In this document: one piece after another, positions 44,128 through 52,833 of the stretch
How the letters are laid out: each line of letters begins with the position of its first letter
How positions within the stretch are numbered: the first letter of the stretch is position 1
NCBI RefSeq assembly: GCF_018326425.1
Contig: NZ_AP024601.1
Span: forward strand, 422,001 to 486,000
Source: Polycladomyces abyssicola
Lineage (GTDB): Bacteria > Bacillota > Bacilli > Thermoactinomycetales > JIR-001
Length of the DNA stretch: 64,000 nucleotides
Direction: 5' to 3'
Notes under the pieces: generated by a model
Seen by the model: only the letters and a program-made list of their open reading frames with translations
Databases searched by the model: none
What the model was told of the DNA's origin: nothing
Made by a program: the position numbers and the translations under genes

Positions 44128-44748
44128 TTATTGTTTCTGCAAATAGGTACGGATCTGGTTCACCAGCAGATTGATTGCGACTTGGTTGTATCCGCCTTCG
44201 GGGATGATCAGGTCGGCGTACCGTTTGCTGGGCTCGATGAATTGCAGATGCATCGGACGAACGACGGTGAGGTATTGATGGATGACAGATTCCAGCGTGC
44301 GCCCACGCTCTTTGATGTCCCGTTCCATTCGACGGAGAATCCGAACATCGGCGTCAGTATCGACAAACACCTTGATGTCCATCAGTTCCCGTAACCGTTC
44401 ATCCTCCAGAATCAAAATCCCTTCCAAAATAATGACGTCCTTAGGCTCTAGATACACGGTTTCTTCGGAACGGGTGTGTAATTTGTAGTCGTAAACGGGT
44501 TTGTGAATGGGTTCGTAGTTCAGTAACTTGTTCAGATGTTCGATCAACAAATCATTGTCAAACGCGAGCGGATGATCGTAGTTGGTTTTGATCCGTTCTT
44601 CAAGGGGCAGATGAGACTGATCCCGATAATATGCATCCTGTTCGATCATGACGACCGAATCGGCAAATTGCTCGTACAGTTTGCGCGCAATCGTCGTTTT
44701 GCCGGAACCGCTTCCACCGGCCACTCCGATGACAACAGGTCGCTTCAT
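44128..44748 (-). CDS. udk: Uridine kinase
   Basis: This 206-residue enzyme phosphorylates uridine and cytidine in pyrimidine salvage. Its P-loop is GGSGSGKT (residues 11-18). [32 protein letters not shown] and [10 protein letters not shown] are signature segments. ATG 44748 follows AAGGG; the longer open frame upstream is outside the usual family length. Length is normal. Confidence 0.95.
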   Translation of the reverse strand: MKRPVVIGVAGGSGSGKTTIARKLYEQFADSVVMIEQDAYYRDQSHLPLEERIKTNYDHPLAFDNDLLIEHLNKLLNYEPIHKPVYDYKLHTRSEETVYLEPKDVIILEGILILEDERLRELMDIKVFVDTDADVRILRRMERDIKERGRTLESVIHQYLTVVRPMHLQFIEPSKRYADLIIPEGGYNQVAINLLVNQIRTYLQKQ

Positions 44749-44881
44749 ATTCGCATACCCTTCCTTGATCCAAATTCCGCAAGACACAAACCTCCGCTGA
44801 TGATAGCAGGTTACGTATTTTTTTTCAAGATGGTGGCAGCCAAGGATCGAAGGAATAGGCCGAATTTCCATAAAAAATTGA

Positions 44882-44911
44882 TTGAAAAGAGGGGATAAAA
44901 TCATATATAAT
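44882..44911 (+). promoter_or_regulatory. Promoter of the fructose operon
   Basis: TTGAAA (44882-44887) and TATAAT (44906-44911) are spaced 18 bp apart, about 50 bases before the DeoR-type regulator. Confidence 0.65.
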
Positions 44912-44917
44912 CATCAG

Positions 44918-44947
44918 TGATCACAAACGATCGAAAATGATCGATCA
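44918..44947 (+). promoter_or_regulatory. Putative FruR operator cluster
   Basis: Just downstream of the -10 box, GATC-centred repeats occur: TGATCAC, ACGATCGAAAA and TGATCGATCA, which together form an imperfect palindrome. Position and repeat nature suggest the binding site of the DeoR-type repressor encoded next. Confidence 0.45.
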
Positions 44948-44962
44948 TAAATGAGGGTCAAC

Positions 44963-45724
44963 ATGTTCACAGAAGAACGACAAATGCAGATCCTTTCCTA
45001 TTTGCATGAGCACAAGCGCGCATCCGTTTCCGAATTGTGTGAGCGCTTCGGTGTCTCCCCGGCAACGATCCGACGTGATCTGAAAGAGCTGGAAGACGCT
45101 GGTCTGCTCAAACGAACCCACGGTGGTGCCATTTCTCTGGAACACGTGGGATTTGAACCTTCCTTTCAGGAAAAGGAGGACCAGTACCGCGAGGAAAAAC
45201 GGCGCATCGCCATCAGAGCCGCGAGCATGATTCGCGAAGGAGAAACCGTGCTGTTGGATGCCGGAACGACCACTTGGGCGCTGGCAAGGGAGTTGAACCA
45301 ATTTCAGCGATTGACGGTTGTGACGAATTCGGTGTTCGTTTTGCGTGAGCTGTCCGGTCACTCCTCCATCGAGCTTCTCTGTGTGGGAGGGACGGTCCGC
45401 GGCATGACCCAGTCCATGGTTGGCCCCGTCGCGGAGAAGACGTTGGAAACGATCCGGGTGGACAAAGCATTCATCGGCACCAACGGGGTGGACCCGGATG
45501 CAGGATTGACCACACCCCATCTGTTGGAGGCTCAGGTGAAAAAGGCGATGATCCGTTCTGCAAAGCAGGTGATATTGTTGAGTGATTCCGATAAGGCGGG
45601 CAAAGTGACGTTTGCGCAATTTGCCCCAGTGGAAGCGGTGGATGTCTGGATCACGGACACGGGGGTGCCGGAGGCGTTGGCGGAACGGATACGGGAAAAG
45701 GGCGTGCGTGTAATCAAAGTGTGA
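44963..45724 (+). CDS. fruR: DeoR-family transcriptional regulator, FruR-type
   Basis: This 253-residue repressor has an N-terminal DeoR winged helix (RQMQILSYLHEHKRASVSELCERFGVSPATIRRDLKEL) and a C-terminal sugar-phosphate sensing domain (LDAGTTTWALARELN, SDSDKAG, TDTGVPE). As first gene of a fructose PTS operon it should respond to fructose-1-phosphate or a related sugar phosphate and control its own operon. ATG 44963 follows GAGGG; ATG 44951 is an alternative. Confidence 0.9.
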   Translation: MFTEERQMQILSYLHEHKRASVSELCERFGVSPATIRRDLKELEDAGLLKRTHGGAISLEHVGFEPSFQEKEDQYREEKRRIAIRAASMIREGETVLLDAGTTTWALARELNQFQRLTVVTNSVFVLRELSGHSSIELLCVGGTVRGMTQSMVGPVAEKTLETIRVDKAFIGTNGVDPDAGLTTPHLLEAQVKKAMIRSAKQVILLSDSDKAGKVTFAQFAPVEAVDVWITDTGVPEALAERIREKGVRVIKV

Positions 45725-45759
45725 TCCAACAATCAAACATTGCCAAAGGAGCCGTTGTC

Positions 45760-46710
45760 ATGTGCGAAGTGCTGACCGTGACCTGCAACCCGGCGATTGA
45801 TCAGACGGTGGAAGTGACTGTGTTGCGGCCAGGTGAGGTGAACAGAGGCCAAAAAGTCAGGATGGATCCGGGCGGCAAAGGCATCAATGTGGCGCGTGTG
45901 CTCAAGGGATGGCAAACAGATGTGATGGCGACAGGGTGGATTGGAACCGCCAATGGTGATTTTGTCGTCAATGCCTTGGATCGTATGGGGATTTTGCATC
46001 AGTTTGTCCCGGTAGATGCCGTCACTCGGATCAATTGCAAAATTGCCGAGACGAAGCCACAACGGATGACGGAGCTGAACGCGCCGGGTTTCCGAGTTGA
46101 CGCCAAAGATGTAGACGCTTTCATCCATTTGTTTGATCGTCTGCTGGATCAAGCAAAGGTGGTGGTGTTGTCGGGAAGTTTGCCGACCGGTGCTCCGAAC
46201 GGGTTGTATCGAGATTGCATCGAAATGGCAAAGCGCAAAAATGTAAAGGCTTTCCTGGACGCGGAGGGTGTGCCGTTCAAACTGGGCGTGGACGCGGTAC
46301 CCTTTGCTGTGAAACCCAATCGACGCGAGTTGGGAGGGTATGTCGGGACACCTTTGGACACGGAGCAGAACGTGTTGGAAGCGGGTCGTCGTTTGCTGGA
46401 GATCGGGATTCGGTGGGTAGCGGTGTCCGATGGTGCCAACGGCGCGTGGTTGATGACGGAAACGAAAACGATTCGTACCATTCCTCCGCGCATTGAAGCC
46501 AAAAGTCCTGTAGGATCGGGGGATTCGATGATGGCGGCGCTGGTATGGGGATGGCTGCAAGGAAAAAGTGAAGAAGAAGTGGCGCGGTTTGCGACTGCGG
46601 CCGGCACGGTTACTGCTGCTCACGCCGGAACCGAGCTTTGCGGTTGGGAGGAAACCGTCGCCATGAGTCGACAGATTCATCTGGAGCGGATATCGTCGTT
46701 CAGTGGATGA
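45760..46710 (+). CDS. fruK: 1-phosphofructokinase
   Basis: This 316-residue PfkB-family kinase converts fructose-1-phosphate to fructose-1,6-bisphosphate. PGGKGINVARVL is the N-terminal ribokinase signature and SPVGSGDSMMAALVWG the C-terminal one with the catalytic Asp in GSGDS. ATG 45760 follows AAAGGAG; the frame is open 39 bases further upstream. Operon order regulator-kinase-PTS supports FruK rather than tagatose kinase. Confidence 0.92.
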   Translation: MCEVLTVTCNPAIDQTVEVTVLRPGEVNRGQKVRMDPGGKGINVARVLKGWQTDVMATGWIGTANGDFVVNALDRMGILHQFVPVDAVTRINCKIAETKPQRMTELNAPGFRVDAKDVDAFIHLFDRLLDQAKVVVLSGSLPTGAPNGLYRDCIEMAKRKNVKAFLDAEGVPFKLGVDAVPFAVKPNRRELGGYVGTPLDTEQNVLEAGRRLLEIGIRWVAVSDGANGAWLMTETKTIRTIPPRIEAKSPVGSGDSMMAALVWGWLQGKSEEEVARFATAAGTVTAAHAGTELCGWEETVAMSRQIHLERISSFSG

Positions 46711-46726
46711 GAGGAGGAGAAAAGGT

Positions 46727-48109
46727 ATGAAACGATTGGTTGCCGTCACCGGATGTCCCACCGGGATCGCACATACGTTTATGGCTGCGGAGGCATTGCA
46801 ACAGGCGGCTAAACAACACGGCGTATCGCTCAAAGTGGAGACACGCGGTGCGACGGGAGTGGAAAACCGGCTGACCGAGGAAGAGATTCAGGAGGCCCAT
46901 GCCGTGATCATTTCGGCGGACGTGGATGTGGAAGAGGAACGCTTCGCGGAGAAACCGGTAGTACGCGTGCCGCTCGGTGAAGCGATTAAAAAGGCGAGTG
47001 ACGTGATCGAACGGGCCTTGGCCCAATCCCCGAAGGAAGCGGAAGCCCGACCCACTCCGAAAAAGGAAGCAAGCAAGAAGGAGACCCAACTGTCGGGACC
47101 GTACCGCCATCTGATGAACGGCGTGTCGTTCATGATTCCGTTGGTGGTGGCAGGCGGGTTGATGATCGCACTGTCGTTCTTGTTCGGAATCAAAGCGTTT
47201 GAACAGAAGGGTACGTTGGCAGCCGCGCTGATGGACATCGGCGGAGGCACCGCATTTGCCTTGATGGTACCGGTGTTGGCCGGTTACATCGCGTACTCGA
47301 TCGCTGACAAAGCGGGTCTGGCGCCGGGATTGATCGGCGGGATGCTGGCGTCCAAACTGGGAGCCGGTTTTCTCGGCGGGATCGTAGCCGGATTTTTGGC
47401 GGGATATGTGGCACAGGGGATCAAAACCTTATTGCCTCTCCCCAAGACACTGGAACGGTTAAAGCCCATCGTCATCATTCCATTTCTCTCATCCTTGATC
47501 GTCGGGTTGCTGATGATCTACGTCATTGGTGCCCCGATCAAAAACATCATGACCGTCATGACCGCATGGCTTCAATCGCTGGGTACCGCCAATGCTGTTT
47601 GGTTGGGTCTCGTGCTCGGAGCGATGATGGCGTTTGACATGGGTGGTCCCGTCAATAAGGCTGCATACACGTTCAGCGTCGGCCTGCTGGGATCGCAGGT
47701 GTACGGACCGATGGCGGCAACGATGGCCGCCGGTATGGTGCCCCCGTTGGGCTTGTGGTTGGCCACATTGATAGCCAAACGCAAGTTTAGTGAAGAAGAG
47801 CGGGAAGCAGGCAAAGCAGCTGGTATCCTGGGCCTTTCCTTTATCACGGAAGGCGCCATTCCTTTTGCGGCGGCTGACCCCATTCGCGTGATTCCTTCGT
47901 TGATGATCGGTTCCGCTGTGACAGGAGCGTTGTCGATGGTGTGGGGATGCGAACTCCGGGCACCGCATGGCGGCGTGTTCGTGTTGGCCATCCCGCACGC
48001 GGTGGAACGATTGGGCTATTATGTGTTGGCCATCGCCATCGGAACAGTGGTGACGGCGTTGCTGGTGACATGGTTAAAACGCAAGCCGACAGAGCAAGGA
48101 GGAAACTGA
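46727..48109 (+). CDS. fruA: PTS fructose transporter subunit IIBC
   Basis: This 460-residue membrane permease imports and phosphorylates fructose. The N-terminal IIB domain has the phosphorylated Cys10 (VTGCPTGIAHTFMAAEAL). A Pro/Lys linker (about 105-128) leads to the IIC domain with eight to ten membrane helices, including MAFDMGGPVNKAAY and FITEGAIPFAAADPIRVIPS. The IIA domain is not attached here; it is encoded separately by the next gene. ATG 46727 follows GGAGGAG. Confidence 0.93.
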   Translation: MKRLVAVTGCPTGIAHTFMAAEALQQAAKQHGVSLKVETRGATGVENRLTEEEIQEAHAVIISADVDVEEERFAEKPVVRVPLGEAIKKASDVIERALAQSPKEAEARPTPKKEASKKETQLSGPYRHLMNGVSFMIPLVVAGGLMIALSFLFGIKAFEQKGTLAAALMDIGGGTAFALMVPVLAGYIAYSIADKAGLAPGLIGGMLASKLGAGFLGGIVAGFLAGYVAQGIKTLLPLPKTLERLKPIVIIPFLSSLIVGLLMIYVIGAPIKNIMTVMTAWLQSLGTANAVWLGLVLGAMMAFDMGGPVNKAAYTFSVGLLGSQVYGPMAATMAAGMVPPLGLWLATLIAKRKFSEEEREAGKAAGILGLSFITEGAIPFAAADPIRVIPSLMIGSAVTGALSMVWGCELRAPHGGVFVLAIPHAVERLGYYVLAIAIGTVVTALLVTWLKRKPTEQGGN

Positions 48110-48110
48110 A

Positions 48111-48560
48111 TTGGATCTCATAACAGTGATCAAACCTGACAGCATGATGTTGTCTTTGGAAGCGTCTACACGGGAAGAAGTAATCCGGCAGTTGTCCGAA
48201 CGTCTGAAACAACAGGGTGTGATCACCGACGTCGAAGGTTACCTGCAGGATGTGGAAGAGCGGGAGAAGCTGGGCTCTACAGCGATCGGATTCGATGTTG
48301 CCATTCCCCACGCTAAATCCGCATCCGTTACACAGCCGGCGGTGGCATTTGCCCGGTTGCCTGAGTCGATCAACTGGCATGCCGATCAAGAAGACACGGT
48401 GCGACTCGTCTTTCTTATCGCCGTCCCCCACGAGCAGGCGGGCAACGAACATCTGCAGATTCTGGCCGCGTTGTCGCGAAAATTGATGCACGCCGAGGTT
48501 CGGGATCGGCTGATGAAAGCTGAGACAAAGGAAGAGATTCTGGACGCGTTGGCGTCATGA
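48111..48560 (+). CDS. PTS fructose subunit IIA
   Basis: This 149-residue soluble phosphocarrier passes phosphate from HPr to IIB. The phosphorylated His67 lies in STAIGFDVAIPHAKS, and VFLIAVPHEQAGNEHLQILAALSRKL is typical of the fructose/mannitol IIA family. The start is TTG 48111, eight bases after AAGGAGG, one base after the IIBC stop. Confidence 0.93.
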   Translation: MDLITVIKPDSMMLSLEASTREEVIRQLSERLKQQGVITDVEGYLQDVEEREKLGSTAIGFDVAIPHAKSASVTQPAVAFARLPESINWHADQEDTVRLVFLIAVPHEQAGNEHLQILAALSRKLMHAEVRDRLMKAETKEEILDALAS

Positions 48561-48565
48561 GAAAA

Positions 48566-48601
48566 ACAGGACCGCCCACTCTTACGGGCGGCCCTGTTTT
48601 T
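48566..48601. terminator. Bidirectional terminator, fructose operon and pckA
   Basis: ACAGGACCGCCC and GGGCGGCCCTGT form an 11-bp stem with one bulge and T-runs on both strands. pckA converges from the right and its stop codon abuts the hairpin. Confidence 0.88.
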
Positions 48602-50181
48602 CACTCGATGGTCGGCCCCGCATTGCGGATCGACTCGGGTATATCCTTGAACCGGTTGAAATTCTCCTGAAACCGCTGTACCAGCTCGCGGGCTTTCCGA
48701 TCGTAGGCTTCGGGGTCGGACCAAGTGCTTCGCGGTTTCAGGATGTCGCTCGGAACGTCCGGACACGTGTCCGGCACCGCTACTTTGAAGATGGGGTCGA
48801 TACTGAAAGTGCTCTCCTCCAGACGCCCGTTGATGGCTGCCCGGACCATGGACCGCGTGTAGGCGAGGTTCATCCGTTTACCCACACCGTACGGACCGCC
48901 GGTCCAGCCGGTGTTGACCAGATAGACGCGAACTTGATGCCGGGCAATTTTTTCTCCCAACATCTCCGCGTACTCCCGGGCGGGACGTGGAAGGAAAGGA
49001 GCGCCGAAACAAGCGGAGAAGGTCGCTTCCGGTTCCGTGACGCCGCGTTCGGTGCCGGCCAGTTTGCTGGTGTAACCTGACAGGAAATGATACATCGCCT
49101 GTTCCGGGGTTAACCGGGAGATGGGTGGCAACACACCAAATGCATCCGCCGTCAAAAACAAAATCACATTCGGATGACCGGCGATGCCGGGAATCACCGC
49201 GTTCGGAATATGATCGATCGGGTAGGCGGCACGGGTGTTTTCCGTTAACGAATGATCATCATAATCCGGCCGGCGGTTGTCGTCCAACACCACGTTTTCC
49301 AACACGGAACCGAACCGGATTGCGTTCCAGATTTGCGGTTCTTTTTCCTTCGACAATCCGATGCATTTGGCGTAACAACCGCCTTCGATGTTGAAGATGC
49401 CCGTGTTCGACCAGCCGTGCTCATCATCTCCGATCAGACAGCGCTCCGGATCGGCGGACAATGTGGTCTTCCCAGTGCCCGAGAGTCCAAAGAAAAGGGC
49501 GACGTCCCCTTGGTGCCCCACGTTGGCGGAGCAGTGCATAGGGAGGACACCTCTCTCCGGCAACAGGTAATTCATGACGCTGAAGATGGATTTTTTCATT
49601 TCCCCAGCATATTGGGTACCGCCGATCAACACGACCCGATGTTCAAAACTGATGATGATGAACGTCTCCGATCGCGTTCCGTCCCGTTCGGGAACCGCTT
49701 GGAAGCCAGGCATCGAAATGACGGTGAATGAAGGAGTGTGATCGGATAATTCCTCTTCTGAAGGACGAATGAACAACTGATGGGCAAACAGGTTGTGCCA
49801 TGCATATTCTGTGATGACGCGAATGGGAAGACGGTGGGAGGGATTGGCTCCCGCATAACCGTCAAACACAAACACTTCCCTGTCGTGCAGATATTCCCGT
49901 ACACGTGCATACAGGCGTTCAAACACTTCGCGTTTCATCGGTTGGTTGACGGGCCCCCAGTCGATGCTGTCAGTAACGGTCGGCTCATCTACAATGTATT
50001 TGTCTTTGGGTGATCGACCGGTGTATTTGCCGGTTGTTGCCCGCAGTGCACCGTTTGCAGTCAATACAGCTTCTTTTCGCAAGATCGCCTGTTCAATCAA
50101 TGCCGCCACCGGCAATTGACGGTGAACAGTTCCGTTCAGTTTTAATACGCTCCCCTCTTGGACGCCGGTTTGCATCGTCAT
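48601..50181 (-). CDS. pckA: Phosphoenolpyruvate carboxykinase (ATP)
   Basis: This 526-residue gluconeogenic enzyme converts oxaloacetate and ATP to phosphoenolpyruvate. The P-loop [11 protein letters not shown], the metal and kinase motif [31 protein letters not shown]-like PMHCSANVG and the C-terminal [18 protein letters not shown] are typical of the ATP-dependent form. ATG 50181 follows AAGGAAGG; the frame is open 21 codons further without a site. A promoter lies at 50235-50264. Confidence 0.96.
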   Translation of the reverse strand: MTMQTGVQEGSVLKLNGTVHRQLPVAALIEQAILRKEAVLTANGALRATTGKYTGRSPKDKYIVDEPTVTDSIDWGPVNQPMKREVFERLYARVREYLHDREVFVFDGYAGANPSHRLPIRVITEYAWHNLFAHQLFIRPSEEELSDHTPSFTVISMPGFQAVPERDGTRSETFIIISFEHRVVLIGGTQYAGEMKKSIFSVMNYLLPERGVLPMHCSANVGHQGDVALFFGLSGTGKTTLSADPERCLIGDDEHGWSNTGIFNIEGGCYAKCIGLSKEKEPQIWNAIRFGSVLENVVLDDNRRPDYDDHSLTENTRAAYPIDHIPNAVIPGIAGHPNVILFLTADAFGVLPPISRLTPEQAMYHFLSGYTSKLAGTERGVTEPEATFSACFGAPFLPRPAREYAEMLGEKIARHQVRVYLVNTGWTGGPYGVGKRMNLAYTRSMVRAAINGRLEESTFSIDPIFKVAVPDTCPDVPSDILKPRSTWSDPEAYDRKARELVQRFQENFNRFKDIPESIRNAGPTIE

Positions 50182-50234
50182 AAATCCTTCCTTCCTGAAT
50201 AATCTGTTCTGGTTGTACGATGTTCGCTTAAAAA

Positions 50235-50264
50235 AGTATAGCATATTAAGCAGAAAAAGGTGAA
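50235..50264 (-). promoter_or_regulatory. Promoter of pckA
   Basis: On the minus strand an extended -10 (TGC TATACT) lies at 50235-50243 and a weak -35 TTCACC 18 bp upstream (50259-50264). Confidence 0.5.
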
Positions 50265-50370
50265 TGAAATTGCGGAGTAAACGGCAAACATGTTATTCTT
50301 ATTATATAAAGCAATGAACGAATGGGAACGGAGCGTGGGAAAACGTTCAGTACAATGGGTAGATTAACCA

Positions 50371-50399
50371 TTGACTTGCGCACAGATAAATGGTATTTT
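50371..50399 (+). promoter_or_regulatory. Promoter of the S1-domain gene
   Basis: TTGACT (50371-50376) and TATTTT (50394-50399) are spaced 17 bp apart, 34 bases before the ATG. Confidence 0.5.
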
Positions 50400-50433
50400 C
50401 GTACAGAATGAATATCATTTCGGGAGTGTTTGA

Positions 50434-50811
50434 ATGAGCCAGGTAACGGAAGGATCCGTCGTCAGCGGAGAAGTAGTTGCAATTAAACCTTTCGGGGCAT
50501 TCGTCAAATTGGAGTCAGGAGAGACGGGTCTGGTACACATTTCGCAAATCTCCACGAAGTACGTGGAAAAAGTAGAAGATGAACTGCAGGTGGGCGATAC
50601 GGTCAAAGCAAAAGTGCTTTCGGTCGATCCATCCGGGAAAATCTCCCTTTCGATTAAAGCGCTCAGCGATGACCGTCCCAACCGTGGCGACCGACGTGGC
50701 TCTGGACGTCGCAATGGCCCCACAGATTTTGAAGACATGATGAAAAAATGGCTAAAAAGCAGTGAGGAACGGCTCAGTGCTTTGGCCGCCAAACAAAAAA
50801 GAGGTCGCTGA
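50434..50811 (+). CDS. S1-domain RNA-binding protein (YugI-like)
   Basis: This 125-residue protein has one S1 RNA-binding domain (residues 5-75: GSVVSGEVVAIKPFGAFVKL, GLVHISQIS, LQVGDTVKAKVLSVDPSGKISLSIKAL), followed by an Arg/Gly/Asn-rich stretch and a short helix. It resembles YugI (general stress protein 13) of Bacillus, which associates with ribosomes. ATG 50434 has GGGAGTG upstream. A terminator follows at 50835. Confidence 0.9.
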   Translation: MSQVTEGSVVSGEVVAIKPFGAFVKLESGETGLVHISQISTKYVEKVEDELQVGDTVKAKVLSVDPSGKISLSIKALSDDRPNRGDRRGSGRRNGPTDFEDMMKKWLKSSEERLSALAAKQKRGR

Positions 50812-50834
50812 AACGAGCGGCGTTTTGAGACAAA

Positions 50835-50865
50835 AACATCTTCCCATACGGGAGATGTTTTTTTA
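50835..50865 (+). terminator. Terminator of the S1-domain gene
   Basis: AACATCTTCCC and GGGAGATGTT pair with one bulged T, followed by seven T. Confidence 0.8.
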
Positions 50866-50926
50866 TAATATCGATCGGAAATAATTCCCATTCCTGTGGG
50901 GGTGTCGCTCTGTAAATGGAGGGTGC

Positions 50927-51181
50927 ATGAAAAATGAGCGGCGGGAAAAAGAGAATGGGGATACGCATTTGTTTGCATCGCTGGGAGTTGGTAGGGTGGA
51001 ACGCTTGGAAAAGTTATTGCATCTGCGTGAAATGCGGGAAACGAAAAGTGGAGGGAGTGCCTCTCAGCCAAATGGAAAGACATTGGATTCGGACGGGAAA
51101 ATGGAAAGAGTGATTTTCTCTCTTGATGTGGGATTGTCGATCTTTTTGCTTGTTTCGGGAGGAACGTCCAGCCTAAATTGA
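50927..51181 (+). CDS. Possible 84-residue protein, unknown
   Basis: ATG 50927 has GGAGGG four bases upstream and the frame runs 84 codons. The product is highly charged in its first half (KNERREKENGD; RLEKLLHLREMRE) and hydrophobic near its end (FSLDVGLSIFLLVSGG). No family is recognised. It lies alone between a terminator and the spo0M promoter region, so it is possible but unproven. Confidence 0.35.
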   Translation: MKNERREKENGDTHLFASLGVGRVERLEKLLHLREMRETKSGGSASQPNGKTLDSDGKMERVIFSLDVGLSIFLLVSGGTSSLN

Positions 51182-51220
51182 TGTACAATCGGGACAGAAA
51201 CGTATGGGGGGATGGTCTTG

Positions 51221-52225
51221 ATGTGGAAACATTTGCTGGCCAAGCTGGGGCACGGTTCTGCCCGTGTCGATCTGGTGCTGGAAAAAGACTGTTATGCGCT
51301 CGGCGATGAGGTGCGTGGACGGTTGATTATCCACGGAGGAGAGGTGGAGCAGAAAATCAACGGCATCCATGTGGATCTCGTATTGCACCTGTGGGCGAAT
51401 CAGCGTCAGCATACCCGTCGGGTGACCCGGATTCCATTTCCCACATCATTTGTGATCGGCGCCCGTGAGGTGAAGGAGTATCCGTTTGCGTTTCGCCTGC
51501 CGTACAACCTCCCTCTGTCCGCTCACGGAATTTCCTACGTGTTTCACACGACTTTGGACATTGCACAAGGGGTGGACTCATCGGACAGCGATCCTATCCA
51601 AGTGGTGCCGCCCGTCCGGTTGTCCCATTTGCTCCAAGCGTTTGCTGAGTTGGGGTTCCGTGAAAAACATAGCTCCCGCTCTTTCAATGGTTATGTACAG
51701 GAGTTCGAATTCTTCCCGACCGCATTTTTGCATGATCGGGTCAAGGAAGTGGAATTTACGGCTGCCGTTGACGATCACGGCATTCGATTGTGGTTGGAAG
51801 TGGAATGTCACGGTTACGGTCACGAGAGGGAGATTCGCCGGGAATGGTATGTAACCAACGATGTATTGGACCAACCACCCCTTTTGACCGAACAGTTACG
51901 TCATATGTTAGAAGAAATGGCTTCAACCGGTGTTGCTGGTCATCACACGGGACACTATGCGCACGTTCACGGGTTCCCGTCCGGACACGGATGGCACGGT
52001 CACGGTCACCACGGGCATTTCAGCGGTGGCATCGGTGGCTTTGCTGCAGGCATGATTGGCGGAATGGTAGCCGACGAATTGTTGGAGGAGGCTGTGGAAA
52101 GCATCACTGACAATGACGGTGGCATTGCTGATTGGGTGAATCAAGTGGAGGATCAAGTGGAAGATTGGGTCGATGATGCGGGGAATTTCTTGGACGACAT
52201 CGGCGATTCCTTTGGTGACGATTGA
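51221..52225 (+). CDS. spo0M: Sporulation-control protein Spo0M with extended tail
   Basis: This 334-residue arrestin-like protein matches Spo0M through about residue 230 (LAKLGHGSARVDLVLEKD, GDEVRGRLIIHGGEVEQKI, EFEFFPTAFL). Spo0M modulates the onset of sporulation and links to cytoskeletal processes in Bacillus. Beyond it comes an unusual tail: a histidine/glycine-rich stretch (about 245-275, GHGWHGHGHHGHF), a short hydrophobic Gly-rich helix (FAAGMIGGMVADELLEE) and a very acidic end. The Bacillus subtilis protein is near 258 residues. ATG 51221 is nine bases after GGGGGG. Confidence 0.85.
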   Translation: MWKHLLAKLGHGSARVDLVLEKDCYALGDEVRGRLIIHGGEVEQKINGIHVDLVLHLWANQRQHTRRVTRIPFPTSFVIGAREVKEYPFAFRLPYNLPLSAHGISYVFHTTLDIAQGVDSSDSDPIQVVPPVRLSHLLQAFAELGFREKHSSRSFNGYVQEFEFFPTAFLHDRVKEVEFTAAVDDHGIRLWLEVECHGYGHEREIRREWYVTNDVLDQPPLLTEQLRHMLEEMASTGVAGHHTGHYAHVHGFPSGHGWHGHGHHGHFSGGIGGFAAGMIGGMVADELLEEAVESITDNDGGIADWVNQVEDQVEDWVDDAGNFLDDIGDSFGDD

Positions 52226-52230
52226 TCGTG

Positions 52231-52262
52231 GTATGTAAAAAGGCCGCCCTGTCAGGCGGCCT
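52231..52262 (-). terminator. Terminator of the mnmL-mnmM operon
   Basis: AGGCCGCC (52241-52248) and GGCGGCCT (52255-52262) form a perfect 8-bp stem; on the minus strand it is followed by TTTTTACAT. The mnmM stop codon lies inside the hairpin. Confidence 0.8.
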
Positions 52263-52833
52263 GCTTACGTTTTTCCACAAGTACCAAAGAAGGTGCCTGT
52301 TGCCGGTTGAGCAGTTGATAATGCATCACTTGGAACGTCTTCGGAGGAAGAGACTGAGCCCATTGCAACACGTGTTCCGCTTCTTCTGGTCCGCCGGGAT
52401 GTCCGGTGTACAAAACGACGGAAAGAACTCCGCCCGGGGTCAACCAGACAGTAGCCGTCTCTAAAGCGGGAAGCGTGGTTTCCGGTCGGGTGATGACGGT
52501 AGGATCGCCATGCGGCAGATATCCCAGGTTGAACATCACGGCTTGCAGCTTTCCACGAATCTCTACCGGTAAATACTGATCCATCTCATGGTGTCCGGCG
52601 TGGATGAGTGCGACGCGATTGGCGATGCCCCGCTCATTCAGACGCTGCTTTGTGCGTGCGAGCGCCTCCTGCTGGATGTCGAACGCGTACACTTTCCCCG
52701 CCGGACCGACGCATTCCGCCAAAAATTGCGTATCGTGTCCGTTGCCGGTAGTGGCGTCGACGGCAATCCCGCCTTCATCAATCGCTTGCCGGACCAATGC
52801 ATGGGAAAAAGAGAGGACAGCGGGGACAATCAT
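52252..52833 (-). CDS. mnmM: tRNA 5-aminomethyl-2-thiouridine methyltransferase MnmM (YtqB)
   Basis: This 193-residue class I methyltransferase has the SAM motif AVDATTGNGHDTQFLAE and the active-site segment VMFNLGYLPHGD. It matches YtqB, recently identified as MnmM, which methylates nm5s2U to mnm5s2U at the tRNA wobble position. ATG 52833 overlaps the stop of mnmL (ATGA), and GGGGG lies just before. The pairing with a YtqA/MnmL radical-SAM gene supports the assignment. Confidence 0.88.
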   Translation of the reverse strand: MIVPAVLSFSHALVRQAIDEGGIAVDATTGNGHDTQFLAECVGPAGKVYAFDIQQEALARTKQRLNERGIANRVALIHAGHHEMDQYLPVEIRGKLQAVMFNLGYLPHGDPTVITRPETTLPALETATVWLTPGGVLSVVLYTGHPGGPEEAEHVLQWAQSLPPKTFQVMHYQLLNRQQAPSLVLVEKRKQAA

